A DNA stretch of 64,000 nt from JAUYQR01 sp050632395 (GCF_050632395.1 NZ_CP192600.1:2852001-2916000); one strand, 5' to 3'; positions 34,341 through 44,701 are shown, counted from the stretch's first letter. Numbers and translations: made by a program. The notes: a model not told the origin generated them from the sequence alone.

Positions 34341-37300
34341 ATGAACTTTTCAGCGTGGTCGATCCGCAACCCCGTAGCGCCGCTCTTGGCGTTCTTCATG
34401 CTCATGGTGCTGGGCTGGCAGTCGTTCAACAGCCTGCCGATCACGCGCTTTCCCAACATCGACGTGCCATTGGTCGCGGTGACGGTGGCGCAGGCGGGTG
34501 CCGCGCCGGCCGAACTGGAAAGCCAGGTCACCAAGGAGATCGAGGACGCGGTGGCGGGGATCACCGGGGTCAAGAACGTGATCTCGACCGTGACCGACGG
34601 GGTATCGACCACGGCGGTCGAATTCCGCATGGACGTGTCGACCGACAAGGCCGTGCAGGAAGTGAAAGACGCCATCGACCGCATCCGGGGCGACCTGCCG
34701 GGCGGGATCGAGGCGCCGATCGTCAGCCGGATCGACATCGAAGGTCAGGCGATCATGAACTTTTCGGTCACCGCACCGAACATGACGCTGGAAGAACTGT
34801 CGTGGTTCGTGGACGACACGATCACCCGGTCGTTGCAGGGCCGTCCCGGCATTGGCCGGGTGGACCGTTACGGCGGGGCGGAACGGGAAATCCGCATCGA
34901 ACTGGACCCGGTCAAGCTTAACAGCTTTGGCATCACCGCGCAGGCGGTGTCGTCGCAACTGAGCCAGACCAACGTCGACCTTGGATCGGGCCGGTCCGAG
35001 ATCGGGTCGGGCGAACAGGCGATCCGGACGCTGGGCGACCAGTCGACGGTGGATCAGCTTGCGGCCACCACCATCGCCCTGCCCTCGGGCCGCTTCGTGC
35101 GGCTGACCGATCTGGGCGAGATCATCGACACTTACAAGGAAGTGCGATCATTCAGCCGCTATGACGGGGCCGAGGCGGTGACGTTCTCGGTGTTCCGGTC
35201 CAAGGGCGCTTCGGAAGTCAGCGTGGCAGAGACCACCAACGCGGCGCTGGACAGCGTGCGCGCGGCGCATCCCGACGTGAAGATCACGATGATCGACGAC
35301 ACGGTGTTCTACACCTACGGCAACTATGAAAGCGCGATCCACACGCTGCTGGAAGGCTCGATCCTGGCGGTGCTGGTGGTGCTGATGTTCCTGCGCAACT
35401 GGCGCGCGACGCTGATCACGGCAGTGGCGCTGCCGCTTTCGGCGGTGCCGACGTTCTACATCATGGACCTGCTGGGCTTTTCGCTGAACCTGGTCAGCTT
35501 CCTCGCGATCACGCTGGCGACGGGGATTTTGGTCGACGATGCGATCGTGGAGATCGAGAACATCGCGCGGCATATCCGGATGGGCAAGACGCCCTACCGT
35601 GCCGCGATCGAGGCGGCGGACGAGATCGGTCTGGCGGTGATCGCCACCACCTTTACCATCGTGGCGGTGTTCGTGCCGGTGTCGTTCATGCCGGGGATAC
35701 CGGGGCAATACTTCCGGCAGTTCGGGTTGACGGTGGCGATTGCGGTGCTGTTTTCGCTGGCGGTGGCGCGATTGATCACGCCGATGATGGCCGCCTATCT
35801 GATGAGCCCCAAGGACGCCGAGGGCCATGAGGAAAAGGATGGCGCGTTCATGCGCGGCTACCTTCGTCTGGTCAGCGGCACGACGAAGGTACGGCGCTTG
35901 CCGAAGCTGGGCTGGCGGTTCCCGACCTATTACGTGACGATGGTGGTAGCCATCGTGGTGGTGATCTTTTCGATCAGTGCAATGCTGCGGGTGCCGGGCA
36001 GCCTGTTCCCGCCGGAAGACGTGAGCCGGGTGTCGATTTCGGTCGAACTGCCGCCGGGTTCCAGCATCGAGCAGACGCGGATCACCACCGACGCGATGCG
36101 AGAGGCGATCAAGGACGTCGACGGGGTGAAAAGCGTGCTGATCGTCGGGGGCGCCTCGCCTACCGGTGACATCGACGTGCGCCGGGCCAGCATCTCGGTC
36201 ATCCTTGACCGGCTGGACAACGGCTTTGCGCGCAAGCTGTCGGACCTTGGGCAGGCCTTGCCGGGGATCGGAGCGATCTTGCCGGAAGCGCCGGCGGATG
36301 GCCGAGTACGGCCACAGAACGAGATCGAGGCCGAGATTTTCAAACGGCTTCAGGTGGTGCCGGACGTGCGCACCTTCAAGCTGAACGACCGCGGCGAGCG
36401 CGACATCAGTTTCTCGGTCCTGTCGTCGAACGAGGCCGACCTGAACCTTGCGGTGCAAAAGCTGGAGGCGGCGCTGTCGGGCGAGCCCTTGCTGGCAAAC
36501 GTCGCGTCAGAAGGCGCCCTTCCCCGGCCGGAAATCCAGATCACGCCCCGGCTTGAAGAAGCGGCGCGGCTGGGGATCACGACGCAGCAGATTGCCGCTG
36601 TGGTGCGGGTGGCAACGATCGGTGATTTCGACGCGGCGCTGGCGAAGCTGTCGATCGACGACCGGCTGGTTCCGGTGCGGGTGCGATTGGCAGATGCGTG
36701 GCGCGAAGACTTGTCGCGGATCGCAGCGCTGCAGTTGACCACGGCGACCGGGGCGACGGTGCCGTTGTCCGCGGTGGCGGACATTTCCATCGCCGAAGGT
36801 CCGGCAGCGGTGGAACGGTTGAACCGCGAACGCATCGCCACCATCGGCGCGGGTCTGCCGGTAGGCGTGGCGCTGGACACGGCAACCGCACGGTTCAACG
36901 AGATTGTGGCCTCGGTGGAACTGCCGCCATCGGTGCGGGTCGCCCCCGCCGGGGATGCCGAGGTGCAGGGCGAACTGATCGGCAGTTTCGTCGACGCGAT
37001 GGTGATGGGCCTGATGCTGGTGCTGGCGGTGCTGATCCTGCTGTTCCGGTCGGTGATCCAGCCGTTCACCATCCTGTTGTCGCTGCCCCTTGCCATCGGC
37101 GGTGTCGCGGCGGCGCTGATCCTGACCAACAACCCGGTGTCGATGCCGGTTCTGATCGGTATCCTGATGCTGATGGGGATTGTGACGAAGAACGCCATCC
37201 TGCTGATCGACTTCGTGATCGAGATGCGGGCGCGGGGCTTCAAGCGGGTCGAGGCGGTGATCGAGGCGGGCCACAAGCGGGCGCGGCCGATCGTAATGAC

Positions 37301-37658
37301 CTCGATTGCGATGTCGGCGGGGATGCTGCCTTCGGCCCTTGGCGTCGGTGAGGGCGGGTCGTTCCGCGCGCCGATGGCGATTGCGGTGATCGGTGGCATC
37401 ATCGTGTCGACGATCCTGAGCCTTGTGGTGGTGCCGTCGTTCTACCTGATCATGGATGATGTTTCGCGCCTGTTGGGCCGGGTGTTCAGCCGCATGATCG
37501 GCAAGAAGGAAGATGAGCCGGAAAGCCCCGAGGCTCATGTTCTGGCCGAGCGGATCGTGCGCGGGCAGGAAGAACTGGCGCTGATGCAGGGCCGGTTGGC
37601 GGCGCTGGAAGAGCGGGTCAGCGGTAAGCGGCAGACCGCGCTGCACGTGGCCGAGTAA
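34341..37658 (+). CDS. RND (HAE1/AcrB-type) efflux pump
   Basis: 1105 aa. Proton-driven inner-membrane exporter with 12 helices and two large periplasmic loops. It opens WSIRNPVAPLLAFFMLMVLG; LATGILVDDAIVEIENIARH in helix 4 gives the proton-relay Asp pair; the second half repeats this with MGIVTKNAILLIDFVIEMR. The C-terminal tail (about 1050-1105) has a charged coiled segment (ERIVRGQEELALMQGRLAAL) beyond the usual end. Substrate is unknown. Last gene of the operon. Confidence 0.93.
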   Translation: MNFSAWSIRNPVAPLLAFFMLMVLGWQSFNSLPITRFPNIDVPLVAVTVAQAGAAPAELESQVTKEIEDAVAGITGVKNVISTVTDGVSTTAVEFRMDVSTDKAVQEVKDAIDRIRGDLPGGIEAPIVSRIDIEGQAIMNFSVTAPNMTLEELSWFVDDTITRSLQGRPGIGRVDRYGGAEREIRIELDPVKLNSFGITAQAVSSQLSQTNVDLGSGRSEIGSGEQAIRTLGDQSTVDQLAATTIALPSGRFVRLTDLGEIIDTYKEVRSFSRYDGAEAVTFSVFRSKGASEVSVAETTNAALDSVRAAHPDVKITMIDDTVFYTYGNYESAIHTLLEGSILAVLVVLMFLRNWRATLITAVALPLSAVPTFYIMDLLGFSLNLVSFLAITLATGILVDDAIVEIENIARHIRMGKTPYRAAIEAADEIGLAVIATTFTIVAVFVPVSFMPGIPGQYFRQFGLTVAIAVLFSLAVARLITPMMAAYLMSPKDAEGHEEKDGAFMRGYLRLVSGTTKVRRLPKLGWRFPTYYVTMVVAIVVVIFSISAMLRVPGSLFPPEDVSRVSISVELPPGSSIEQTRITTDAMREAIKDVDGVKSVLIVGGASPTGDIDVRRASISVILDRLDNGFARKLSDLGQALPGIGAILPEAPADGRVRPQNEIEAEIFKRLQVVPDVRTFKLNDRGERDISFSVLSSNEADLNLAVQKLEAALSGEPLLANVASEGALPRPEIQITPRLEEAARLGITTQQIAAVVRVATIGDFDAALAKLSIDDRLVPVRVRLADAWREDLSRIAALQLTTATGATVPLSAVADISIAEGPAAVERLNRERIATIGAGLPVGVALDTATARFNEIVASVELPPSVRVAPAGDAEVQGELIGSFVDAMVMGLMLVLAVLILLFRSVIQPFTILLSLPLAIGGVAAALILTNNPVSMPVLIGILMLMGIVTKNAILLIDFVIEMRARGFKRVEAVIEAGHKRARPIVMTSIAMSAGMLPSALGVGEGGSFRAPMAIAVIGGIIVSTILSLVVVPSFYLIMDDVSRLLGRVFSRMIGKKEDEPESPEAHVLAERIVRGQEELALMQGRLAALEERVSGKRQTALHVAE

Positions 37659-37679
37659 GGGGCTGAGGACCGGGAAGGA

Positions 37680-39362
37680 CTACTTCCCGGCGGGCCAAAG
37701 GCTAGCGGCCTGATCCGGGCTGTAGCGGCCAAGGCGCACGTCTTCGGCGACCAGAGCGGGGTCGCGGTCGGCGGGCGGGCCGTAGCCGCCACCGCCGGGG
37801 GTGCGGACGCGCACTCGGTCGCCCGGTTTCAGCGCGATGTCCTGCGCCTTTGACAGGTGTTCGGGAATCAGCGTTTCGCCTCCCCGGATCACCTCGACCC
37901 GGTTAACCGCGCCGTCCTGCCCGCCCAAGGCACCTTGCGGGCCGACCCGGCCGTGATCCATCACGAAGCTGGCGCGAGCCTCGCCGCGCAGCAGTTCGAT
38001 CTCGTAATCAAGGCCGAAGCCCCCGCGATGCTGCCCTGCCCCGCCAGAGCCCTCGTGCAGCGCGTAGCGGCGGTATAGGACGGGATAGGTCTGTTCCATT
38101 ATCTCGACCGGGGGGGCCTTGGAAATGCCGATGGTGGAGCAGCCGTTGGCAAGGCCATCGTGCAGGGCGTTGCCGCCGTAGCCACCGCCCGAGATCTGAT
38201 ACATCACGTAGTCGCGGCCACGTTCGGGATCATGTCCGCCAAGCCCGAAGTTGCCGGAGGTTCCGGCGGGCGCGGCGGTGACGTGGGCGGGCAAGGGTTG
38301 CACGAGGGCTGCGAACACCGCTTCGGCGATGCGCTGGCTGACTTCGGCGGCGCAGCCTGACACCGGGCGGGGGTAGTGCGCGTCGAGGAAAGTGCCGTCG
38401 ATCCCGATGATCGTGAGGGGTTCGAACGCGCCCGCGCTGATCGGCACGTCCGGGAAGATGTGGCGCATGGCAAGGTAGACCGCTGAATAGGTCGTGGCGC
38501 GGACCGAGTTCATCGGCCCCATGCAGGGCGGTGAGGAGCCGGCGAAGTCGAAGGTCAGGGCGCCTTCGGCCTTGGTCACGGTCAGCGCGATGGTCAGGGG
38601 TTGGTTCACCACGCCGTCGCTGTCGATGAAGGCGGTGCTTTTGTAGGTGCCGTCGGGAATGAGGCCGATCATCGCGCGCATCTGTTTGGCGGCAAGGCGG
38701 CGCATTTCGGCGATGGCTTCGGTGACGGTCGCGTCGCCGTAGCGGTCCAGCAGCGTGGCGAGGCGGTCTGCGCCGACCAGAAGCGCCGAGGCCTGTGCCT
38801 TGACGTCGCCGATGCGCTGTTCGGAAACGCGGATGTTGGAGCAGATGATCTGGTAGATCTCGGTATCGAGATGCCCCTTCTTGAACAGCTTGACCGGCGG
38901 GATGCGCAGCCCTTCCTGTTCGGCGCTGATGGCACTGGCGGAGAACCCGCCGGGAACTGCGCCGCCGGTATCGGGCCAGTGGCCGGTGTTGGACAGCCAG
39001 CAGAAGATTTCGCCCCCCCGGTAGACCGGCATCGCGAAGCGCACGTCCATCAGGTGCGTGCCGCCAAGGTAGGGGTCGTTGACGATGTAGACGTCGCCGG
39101 GTTCCGGGGCGGCGGTGAGGCCCTTGGCGATGCGGTCAAGGATGGTGCGGGTGGAAAACTGCATGACGCCGACGAACACCGGCAGGCCACGTGAGCCCTG
39201 CGCGATCAGGCTGCCGTCGGTGGCCGAATAGATGCCGTCGGACCGGTCGTCGGCCTCGGCGATGACGGGGGAAAAGGCGGCGCGGGAGAAGGTTAGGTCC
39301 ATCTCGTCGCAGACCTGCTGCAGGCCGGCCTGGATGACCGCAAGGGTGACGGGGTCGATCAT
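37680..39362 (-). CDS. hyuB: Hydantoinase B/oxoprolinase family protein
   Basis: 560 aa. Hydantoinase_B domain across nearly the whole length: MIDPVTLAVIQAGLQQVCDE, FSPVIAEADDRSDGIYS, VNDPYLGGTHLMDV, and the Gly-rich C-terminus RVRTPGGGGYGPP. With subunit A such enzymes open cyclic amides such as 5-oxoproline or hydantoins, often with ATP. The start overlaps the hyuA stop by 4 bp. Last gene of the long minus-strand run starting at 54015, so it is likely the ring-opening partner of that pathway. Confidence 0.88.
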   Translation of the reverse strand: MIDPVTLAVIQAGLQQVCDEMDLTFSRAAFSPVIAEADDRSDGIYSATDGSLIAQGSRGLPVFVGVMQFSTRTILDRIAKGLTAAPEPGDVYIVNDPYLGGTHLMDVRFAMPVYRGGEIFCWLSNTGHWPDTGGAVPGGFSASAISAEQEGLRIPPVKLFKKGHLDTEIYQIICSNIRVSEQRIGDVKAQASALLVGADRLATLLDRYGDATVTEAIAEMRRLAAKQMRAMIGLIPDGTYKSTAFIDSDGVVNQPLTIALTVTKAEGALTFDFAGSSPPCMGPMNSVRATTYSAVYLAMRHIFPDVPISAGAFEPLTIIGIDGTFLDAHYPRPVSGCAAEVSQRIAEAVFAALVQPLPAHVTAAPAGTSGNFGLGGHDPERGRDYVMYQISGGGYGGNALHDGLANGCSTIGISKAPPVEIMEQTYPVLYRRYALHEGSGGAGQHRGGFGLDYEIELLRGEARASFVMDHGRVGPQGALGGQDGAVNRVEVIRGGETLIPEHLSKAQDIALKPGDRVRVRTPGGGGYGPPADRDPALVAEDVRLGRYSPDQAASLWPAGK

Positions 39363-41377
39363 TGCGGAACTTTCACGATCAGGTTGCCATCGGCGTCCGA
39401 GGTGACGGTGCAGCCGGGGTCGATGATGCTAGTGGTATCCATCTGTTCGATGATCGCGGGACCGGTGAGGTGCAGGTCCAGCGGCAGGTGGTCGCGCCAG
39501 TAGACCGGGGTGTCGTGCCAGCCGTCGAACCAGACGCGGCGGGTATCGGTGGGCGTGGCGGTGGGCTTGCGGCCCTTGGGGTCGATCAGGCTCGATAGGT
39601 CAAGTTCGGCGCGCTGGCCGACGACGGAGGTGTTGAGGTTGACGAGGTTGGCGCGGATCGTCGGAAGATCGACGCGGAAGCGGGCGTGGTAGGCGGCCTC
39701 GAACAGTGATTGCAGATCCTCGCGACTGGGGGTGGCGTTCGGGAGGGCGACGCGCAGCAGATGGGTCTGGCCGACGAACTGCATGTCGGCGGAGTATTCG
39801 GCGCGGGTGGCGGTGAGGGTGATCTTTTCGGCGGCGATCAGACGGCGGCCCTCGGCCTCTTGCCCAGCAAGAACGGCGTGGAGGTCGGCCATGTCGGCGG
39901 TATCGAGCGGGCGGTTCACTGTGCGGACGAAATCATGCCGCAGGTCGGCCACCACGCAGCCAAGGGCATTGGTGATGCCGGGGCGGGCGGGGATCAGGAC
40001 ATGGGGGATCGCCAGTTCGCGGGCGAGGGCTACCGCATGGAGCGGCCCTGCCCCGCCAAAGGCGAAAAGCGCGAAGTCGCGGGGGTCGGCACCGAGAGAG
40101 ATCGACACCATGCGGATCGCGCCGGCCATGTGGGTGTTGGCAATGCGGATGACAGCCTCGGCGGCCTCTTCGGTGGTCAGGCCGAGGGGTGTGCCAATCT
40201 GGTCTTGCATGGCTTGCCGTGCGGCCTCGGCCGCCTGACCGAACCGGGCGGCGGGAAGGCGGCCGAGGATCAGGTTCGCGTCTGAGATGGTGACGCGGGT
40301 GCCGCCGCGACCGTAGCAGATCGGGCCGGGGGTGGAGCCCGCGCTTTCCGGGCCGACGCGAAGCATTCCGCCCGCGTCGATCCGCGCGATGGAACCACCG
40401 CCGGCGCCGACGGTGCGCACGTCGACCATCGGCACGTGGATCGGCATGGCATACTCCACCTCAATCTCGTTCGAGACGGGGGCGATGCCACCCCGGATCA
40501 TGGCGACGTCGGTCGATGTGCCGCCCATGTCATAGGTCAGAAGGTTGGGCATTCCGGCGCGCCGTCCGGTGGCGACGGCGGCCATCACGCCCGAAGCGGG
40601 GCCGGACATGACGGTTTTGACCGCCTCCTTTGCCACGTCCTTGGCTGCGACCATGCCGCCGTTGCCGTTCATCACCAGAAGGTCGCGGGAATATCCTTTC
40701 AGGGCCAGTTGTTCGGCCAACCGAGCGACATAGCGTTCCAACAGCGGCTGCACCGAGGCGTTGACCGCCGCCGTCACGCCGCGTTCGTATTCGCGGCTTT
40801 CCGACAGAAGCGCGTGGCCCATCGTGATGTAGCGGTTGGGCCAGATCTCGGCGGCGACCTCAGCCGCGCGGCGTTCGTGGGCGGGGTTGGCGTACGCATG
40901 CAGGAAATGGATCACAAGGCTTTCGCAGCCTTGGTCGGCAAGGTGACGGACAGCGGCGCGAAGGGCATCTTCGTCTAGCGGCGTCAGGACGCGGCCCTTG
41001 GCGTCCATCCGTTCGGGGATTTCCAGCCGGAGGTCGCGGGGGATGACGGGCGTGAAGGTGCCGTGCATGCCATAGGCGTGCGGCCGAGTGCGGCGGCCAA
41101 GTTCGAGCACGTCGCGAAAGCCCATCGTGGTGATGAGGCCGGTCTTGGCAAGCGCGCGTTCAAGGACGGCGTTGGTGGTTGTAGTGGTGCCGTGAACGAT
41201 GAGGTCGATATCCTTGAGGTCGGCGCCCGCAGCCTCGAATGCGGCCAGCACGCCGCCGGACTGGTTCGGCAGCGTTGTCGGCACCTTGGCGAGGCGCACG
41301 TCACCCGAGGCGGGGTCGAAGATCACGAGGTCGGTGAAGGTGCCGCCCACATCGACGCCTGCGACAAGTCCGGTCAT
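39359..41377 (-). CDS. hyuA: Hydantoinase A/oxoprolinase family protein
   Basis: 672 aa. Actin-like ATP-binding fold: the phosphate-1 motif VAGVDVGGTFTDLVIFD opens the protein, then VHGTTTTTNAVLE, LTYDMGGTSTDVAMIRGG (phosphate 2) and FAFGGAGPLHAVALARELA. This is the ATP-dependent subunit of hydantoinase/oxoprolinase enzymes. The ATG follows the stop of the LivF-type gene directly (TGAATG), tying it to the ABC importer; overlaps hyuB. Specific ring substrate unknown. Confidence 0.9.
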   Translation of the reverse strand: MTGLVAGVDVGGTFTDLVIFDPASGDVRLAKVPTTLPNQSGGVLAAFEAAGADLKDIDLIVHGTTTTTNAVLERALAKTGLITTMGFRDVLELGRRTRPHAYGMHGTFTPVIPRDLRLEIPERMDAKGRVLTPLDEDALRAAVRHLADQGCESLVIHFLHAYANPAHERRAAEVAAEIWPNRYITMGHALLSESREYERGVTAAVNASVQPLLERYVARLAEQLALKGYSRDLLVMNGNGGMVAAKDVAKEAVKTVMSGPASGVMAAVATGRRAGMPNLLTYDMGGTSTDVAMIRGGIAPVSNEIEVEYAMPIHVPMVDVRTVGAGGGSIARIDAGGMLRVGPESAGSTPGPICYGRGGTRVTISDANLILGRLPAARFGQAAEAARQAMQDQIGTPLGLTTEEAAEAVIRIANTHMAGAIRMVSISLGADPRDFALFAFGGAGPLHAVALARELAIPHVLIPARPGITNALGCVVADLRHDFVRTVNRPLDTADMADLHAVLAGQEAEGRRLIAAEKITLTATRAEYSADMQFVGQTHLLRVALPNATPSREDLQSLFEAAYHARFRVDLPTIRANLVNLNTSVVGQRAELDLSSLIDPKGRKPTATPTDTRRVWFDGWHDTPVYWRDHLPLDLHLTGPAIIEQMDTTSIIDPGCTVTSDADGNLIVKVPQ

Positions 41378-42076
41378 TCACACACCCACGTAGGTTCGGA
41401 AGGCCGGCGCGTCGGGCGCCAGGCCCGCCACCGGCAAGGTTGCGTCGATCCGGCCTGCGACCATGAAGGCGACGCGGTCGGCCATTTTCAGCACGGCATC
41501 GACGCGTTGTTCAACAAGGATGATGGCGGTGCCTTCGGCGCGCAGGGTCAGCACAGCCTCTTGGATCAGGGTGATCATCGAGGGTTGCAGGCCTTCGGTT
41601 GGCTCGTCGAGGAGGAGGACTTTCGGTTCAAGGCAAAGCGCGCGGGCGATAGCAAGCATCTGCTGTTCGCCGCCAGAGAGGGTGGAGGAGGTTTGCACAA
41701 GGCGTTCGCGCAGGCGCGGGAACAGCGTCAGGATGCGGTCGAGGCGGTCGGGGTCGTGGCCTTTGACGAGGTCACCGACGGCGAGGTTTTCAGCCACGGT
41801 GAGAGGCCCGAAAAGGCGGCGGCCTTGCGGGACATAGGCGAGGCCGCGCCTTGGCACCTCGTGCGGTGGCAGGGACTGGAGCGGCGTGCCGTCCAGCGTG
41901 ACGGTGCCTGAGGTCGCGGGGACAAGGCCCATCAGGCATTTCAGGAGCGTGGATTTGCCCACCCCGTTGCGGCCCATGATGCAGGTCACCTGCCCCGGTT
42001 CGGCGCGGAAGTCGACGCCGTGAAGCACGGTGACGGGGCCGTAGCCCGCAGTAAGGGACGCGACCTCAAGCGCCAA
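41378..42076 (-). CDS. Branched-chain-type ABC transporter ATP-binding protein (LivF-like)
   Basis: 232 aa. Walker A MGRNGVGKST, signature SSTLSGGEQQMLAIARAL, and Walker B VLLLDEPTEGLQ. The best start is TTG at 42074-42076: AGGAGG lies 6 nt upstream, inside the end of the LivG-like gene, and the product begins with the family start LALEVASLTAGYG. An in-frame ATG six codons earlier has no site. It drives uptake together with the LivG-like ATPase. Confidence 0.85.
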   Translation of the reverse strand: MALEVASLTAGYGPVTVLHGVDFRAEPGQVTCIMGRNGVGKSTLLKCLMGLVPATSGTVTLDGTPLQSLPPHEVPRRGLAYVPQGRRLFGPLTVAENLAVGDLVKGHDPDRLDRILTLFPRLRERLVQTSSTLSGGEQQMLAIARALCLEPKVLLLDEPTEGLQPSMITLIQEAVLTLRAEGTAIILVEQRVDAVLKMADRVAFMVAGRIDATLPVAGLAPDAPAFRTYVGV

Positions 42077-42770
42077 GGTAGGCCTCCTGCACATGAGGGT
42101 TGGCGCGGATTTCGGCTGGCGTGCCGGTGGCGAGGATCTGGCCAAAGTTGAGGACGGTGATGTGGGTCGCAAGGTCCATCACGAGGTCCATGTTGTGTTC
42201 GATCAGAAGCACGGTGGTGGCCGGGGCGAGGCTGCGCACAAGAGTCTTGAAGCCTTCGATTTCCGAGGCGGCAAGGCCTTGGGTGGGTTCATCGAGGATC
42301 AGGACGCGGGGATTGAGGGCAAGGCCCATCGCCAGTTCCAGAAGGCGCTGGTGGCCGTAGCTGAGGGTCTGCGCCTCTTGCCCCGCAAGAGCGTCGAGGC
42401 CGACACGGGCAAGCGCGGCGTGGGTTTTGGCGCCAAGGTCGCGGGCGCCGCGGGATTGCACGGCAAGCGCCACGTTGTCGAACACGGTCAGGCGCGGGAA
42501 GATCGAGGTGATCTGGAAGGTGTAGGCGATGCCCTTGCGGACCCGCGCGTGAGCGGGAAGCCGGGTGATGTCTTCGCCCACCAGCGTGATCGTGCCGGAC
42601 TGCGGTAGACGGCGACCAGAGAGGAGGCTGACGAAGGTGGTCTTGCCCGCGCCGTTCGGGCCGATCAGCGCGTGAATCTCGCCCGCGTGCAGGGTGAAAT
42701 CCACCCCGTCGACCGCGCGGAGGCCGCCAAAATGCAGCGTCAGGTCACGGGTTTCGATCAGGGGAGCCAT
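42066..42770 (-). CDS. Branched-chain-type ABC transporter ATP-binding protein (LivG-like)
   Basis: 234 aa from ATG 42768-42770. It opens MAPLIETRDLTLHFGGLRAV; Walker A is IGPNGAGKTT, the signature region has AQTLSYGHQRLLELAMGLA and Walker B is VLILDEPTQGLA. It overlaps the LivM-like gene by 13 bp and the LivF-like gene by 11 bp, so the ATPases are translationally coupled. Confidence 0.88.
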   Translation of the reverse strand: MAPLIETRDLTLHFGGLRAVDGVDFTLHAGEIHALIGPNGAGKTTFVSLLSGRRLPQSGTITLVGEDITRLPAHARVRKGIAYTFQITSIFPRLTVFDNVALAVQSRGARDLGAKTHAALARVGLDALAGQEAQTLSYGHQRLLELAMGLALNPRVLILDEPTQGLAASEIEGFKTLVRSLAPATTVLLIEHNMDLVMDLATHITVLNFGQILATGTPAEIRANPHVQEAYLGA

Positions 42771-43702
42771 TTGACCCACCTTTCCCGGATCGTGCCGAGG
42801 ATGCCCTTCGGCGCGAAGAGGACGAGGGCGACAAGGGCCGCGCCGACGAGGAACAGGTAGGCGGAGGTGAGGCCCGACGTCGCCTCGATCAAGGTGAACA
42901 TCAACGCGGCGCCAAGGAACGGGCCGATCACCGTCCCGGCCCCGCCCAGAAGGACATAGAGCATCGGCAGGATCGAATACTGGATGGTAGCAAAGCTGGC
43001 GCCGACGTAGCCGAAGAGGATGGCATAGGTTGCCCCCGACGCCCCGGCGTAGAGGCCGGAGATGGTAAGGGCGGCGAGCTTGATGGTGAAGGGGTTGTAG
43101 CCCAGCATCCGGCTGCGTTCCTCATTCTCGCGCATCGCGACCATCGTGCGGCCGAAGGGCGAGCGGACGAGGATCAGGCAGGCGAGCATGGCGGCGGCGA
43201 AAAGAAAAAGGGCGAAGGTGTAGCGGTAGCCGTCAAGCGCGAGGTCGAGGCCGGCGACGGTGCGGCCGGCGGTTTCGATAACAAAGCCTTCGTCGCCGCC
43301 GGTATAGGGCGCGAGGTAGAGGATCGTCAGGTAGCCGGCCTGGGCAAACATCAGCGTGACGATCATGAAACTGACGCCGGCGGTGCGCAGCGCCAGAAGG
43401 CCCACGGCGGCGGCGACCGCGCCCCCGGCAAGAAGGCCAGTGATCAGCGAAGGAAGGGCGGTCCATTCCAGCAGGTAGCTTGGCAGCCCCATGCCATACA
43501 TGCCCGCGACAAAGAACAGCGCGTGGCCGAGGCTGAGAAGCCCGGTGTAACCAAAGGCGAGGTTGTAACCCATCGCGAACACCGCCAGCACCATGATGCG
43601 GGCGAGGTTGGTGCCGTAATAGGGCGGCAGCAGGAACTGCGCGACGTAGAGGGCGGCGAGCAATGCCAGATGCAGGGCCCAGACCTTTGCGGTTACGGTC
43701 AT
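42758..43702 (-). CDS. Branched-chain-type ABC transporter permease (LivM-like)
   Basis: 314 aa with eight or more membrane helices. LivM-type motifs are FAMGYNLAFGYTGLLSLGHA near the N-terminus and MRENEERSRMLGYNPFTIKL in the cytoplasmic coupling loop. The ATG overlaps the stop of the LivH-like gene (ATGA). The frame is open for about 160 codons upstream but that region is the LivH gene read in another frame. Confidence 0.88.
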   Translation of the reverse strand: MTVTAKVWALHLALLAALYVAQFLLPPYYGTNLARIMVLAVFAMGYNLAFGYTGLLSLGHALFFVAGMYGMGLPSYLLEWTALPSLITGLLAGGAVAAAVGLLALRTAGVSFMIVTLMFAQAGYLTILYLAPYTGGDEGFVIETAGRTVAGLDLALDGYRYTFALFLFAAAMLACLILVRSPFGRTMVAMRENEERSRMLGYNPFTIKLAALTISGLYAGASGATYAILFGYVGASFATIQYSILPMLYVLLGGAGTVIGPFLGAALMFTLIEATSGLTSAYLFLVGAALVALVLFAPKGILGTIRERWVKWLP

Positions 43703-44577
43703 GCCTTCGCCCCGAACAGGCCTTGCGGGCGGAACACCAGCACCATCGCGACAAGGAGCGTGGCGATGATCTTCGCGAGGGTCGGTGAAAACATCATCGA
43801 GATCACCCCGTCGGAGAGGCCGATGAAGAGGGCGGCGATGACGGTGCCGCGCAGGGAGCCGAGGCCGCCGATGATGACGACGATGAAGGAAAGGAGCAGC
43901 GGATCGCCCCCCATCAGGTAATGGGCCTGCTGGATCGGGACGATCAGCACGCCCGCAAGGGCGGCAAGGCCCGCACCGAAAGCGAAGGTGCCCATGTAGA
44001 CGCGGTCGACGTTGATACCGAAGCTCTGCGCCGTGGTCCGGTCCACCTGCGTGGCGCGCATAATGAGGCCGGCGCGGGTGCGGGTCATGATCGCCCACAG
44101 GCCAAGGAGGACGAGCACGGCGGCAAGGATCACGAAAAGCTTGTAGCCGGAATAGCCGAACCACGGCAGCTGGATGCGCCATTCGAAAGGTGCGCTCACC
44201 GGGTTTGCGTTCGGTCCGTAGATGCTGAGCGTGGCCTGCTGTATCATGTAAAGCAGGCCGATCGTGGCGACTATGGTCGCCTCGGGATCGTAGTTCAGGC
44301 GCTTCAGGATCAGGGCGTCGGCGGCCGCAGCGAGGGCTGCCACAAGGAGGGGCGCAATGACGAGGGCGGCGGCGAATGCCACGGCGGGCGGGCCGGGCAT
44401 GAAGGACGCGACCGCCCAGGCGATGACAGCGCCGAGCATGTAGAATTCACCGTGGGCGACGTTCACCACGCGCATCACCCCGAAGACGAGGCTGAGACCG
44501 GATGCCGCCAGTGCAAGGACGGCTGCGGTGACCATGCCCTCCATCAGGGCCAGAAGCAGGAAAGGTCCGAAGGCCAT
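43699..44577 (-). CDS. Branched-chain-type ABC transporter permease (LivH-like)
   Basis: 292 aa. LivH-type membrane permease with LALAASGLSLVFGVMRVVNV and AHGEFYMLGAVIAWAV near the N-terminus, and MRATQVDRTTAQSFGINVDR in the coupling loop. It forms the channel with the LivM-like subunit. The gap to the binding-protein gene is 185 bp and holds a C-rich hairpin. Confidence 0.88.
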   Translation of the reverse strand: MAFGPFLLLALMEGMVTAAVLALAASGLSLVFGVMRVVNVAHGEFYMLGAVIAWAVASFMPGPPAVAFAAALVIAPLLVAALAAAADALILKRLNYDPEATIVATIGLLYMIQQATLSIYGPNANPVSAPFEWRIQLPWFGYSGYKLFVILAAVLVLLGLWAIMTRTRAGLIMRATQVDRTTAQSFGINVDRVYMGTFAFGAGLAALAGVLIVPIQQAHYLMGGDPLLLSFIVVIIGGLGSLRGTVIAALFIGLSDGVISMMFSPTLAKIIATLLVAMVLVFRPQGLFGAKA

Positions 44578-44701
44578 GCGTCAGAAGGCTCCCGGGTGGG
44601 CGGAGCGCCGCACAGGCAAGAGTGCTTCCCTGCCCCCGGTGTGCGGAAGCGAGACGGGGATGATGGCAGGCACGCCTTTCCGCGGTGCCCCCCTCCCCTC
44701 T

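Noticed and set aside
42758..44182. 474-codon version of the LivM-like gene
   Set aside because: The first 160 codons are the LivH gene in another frame; ATG 43700-43702 overlaps the LivH stop normally.
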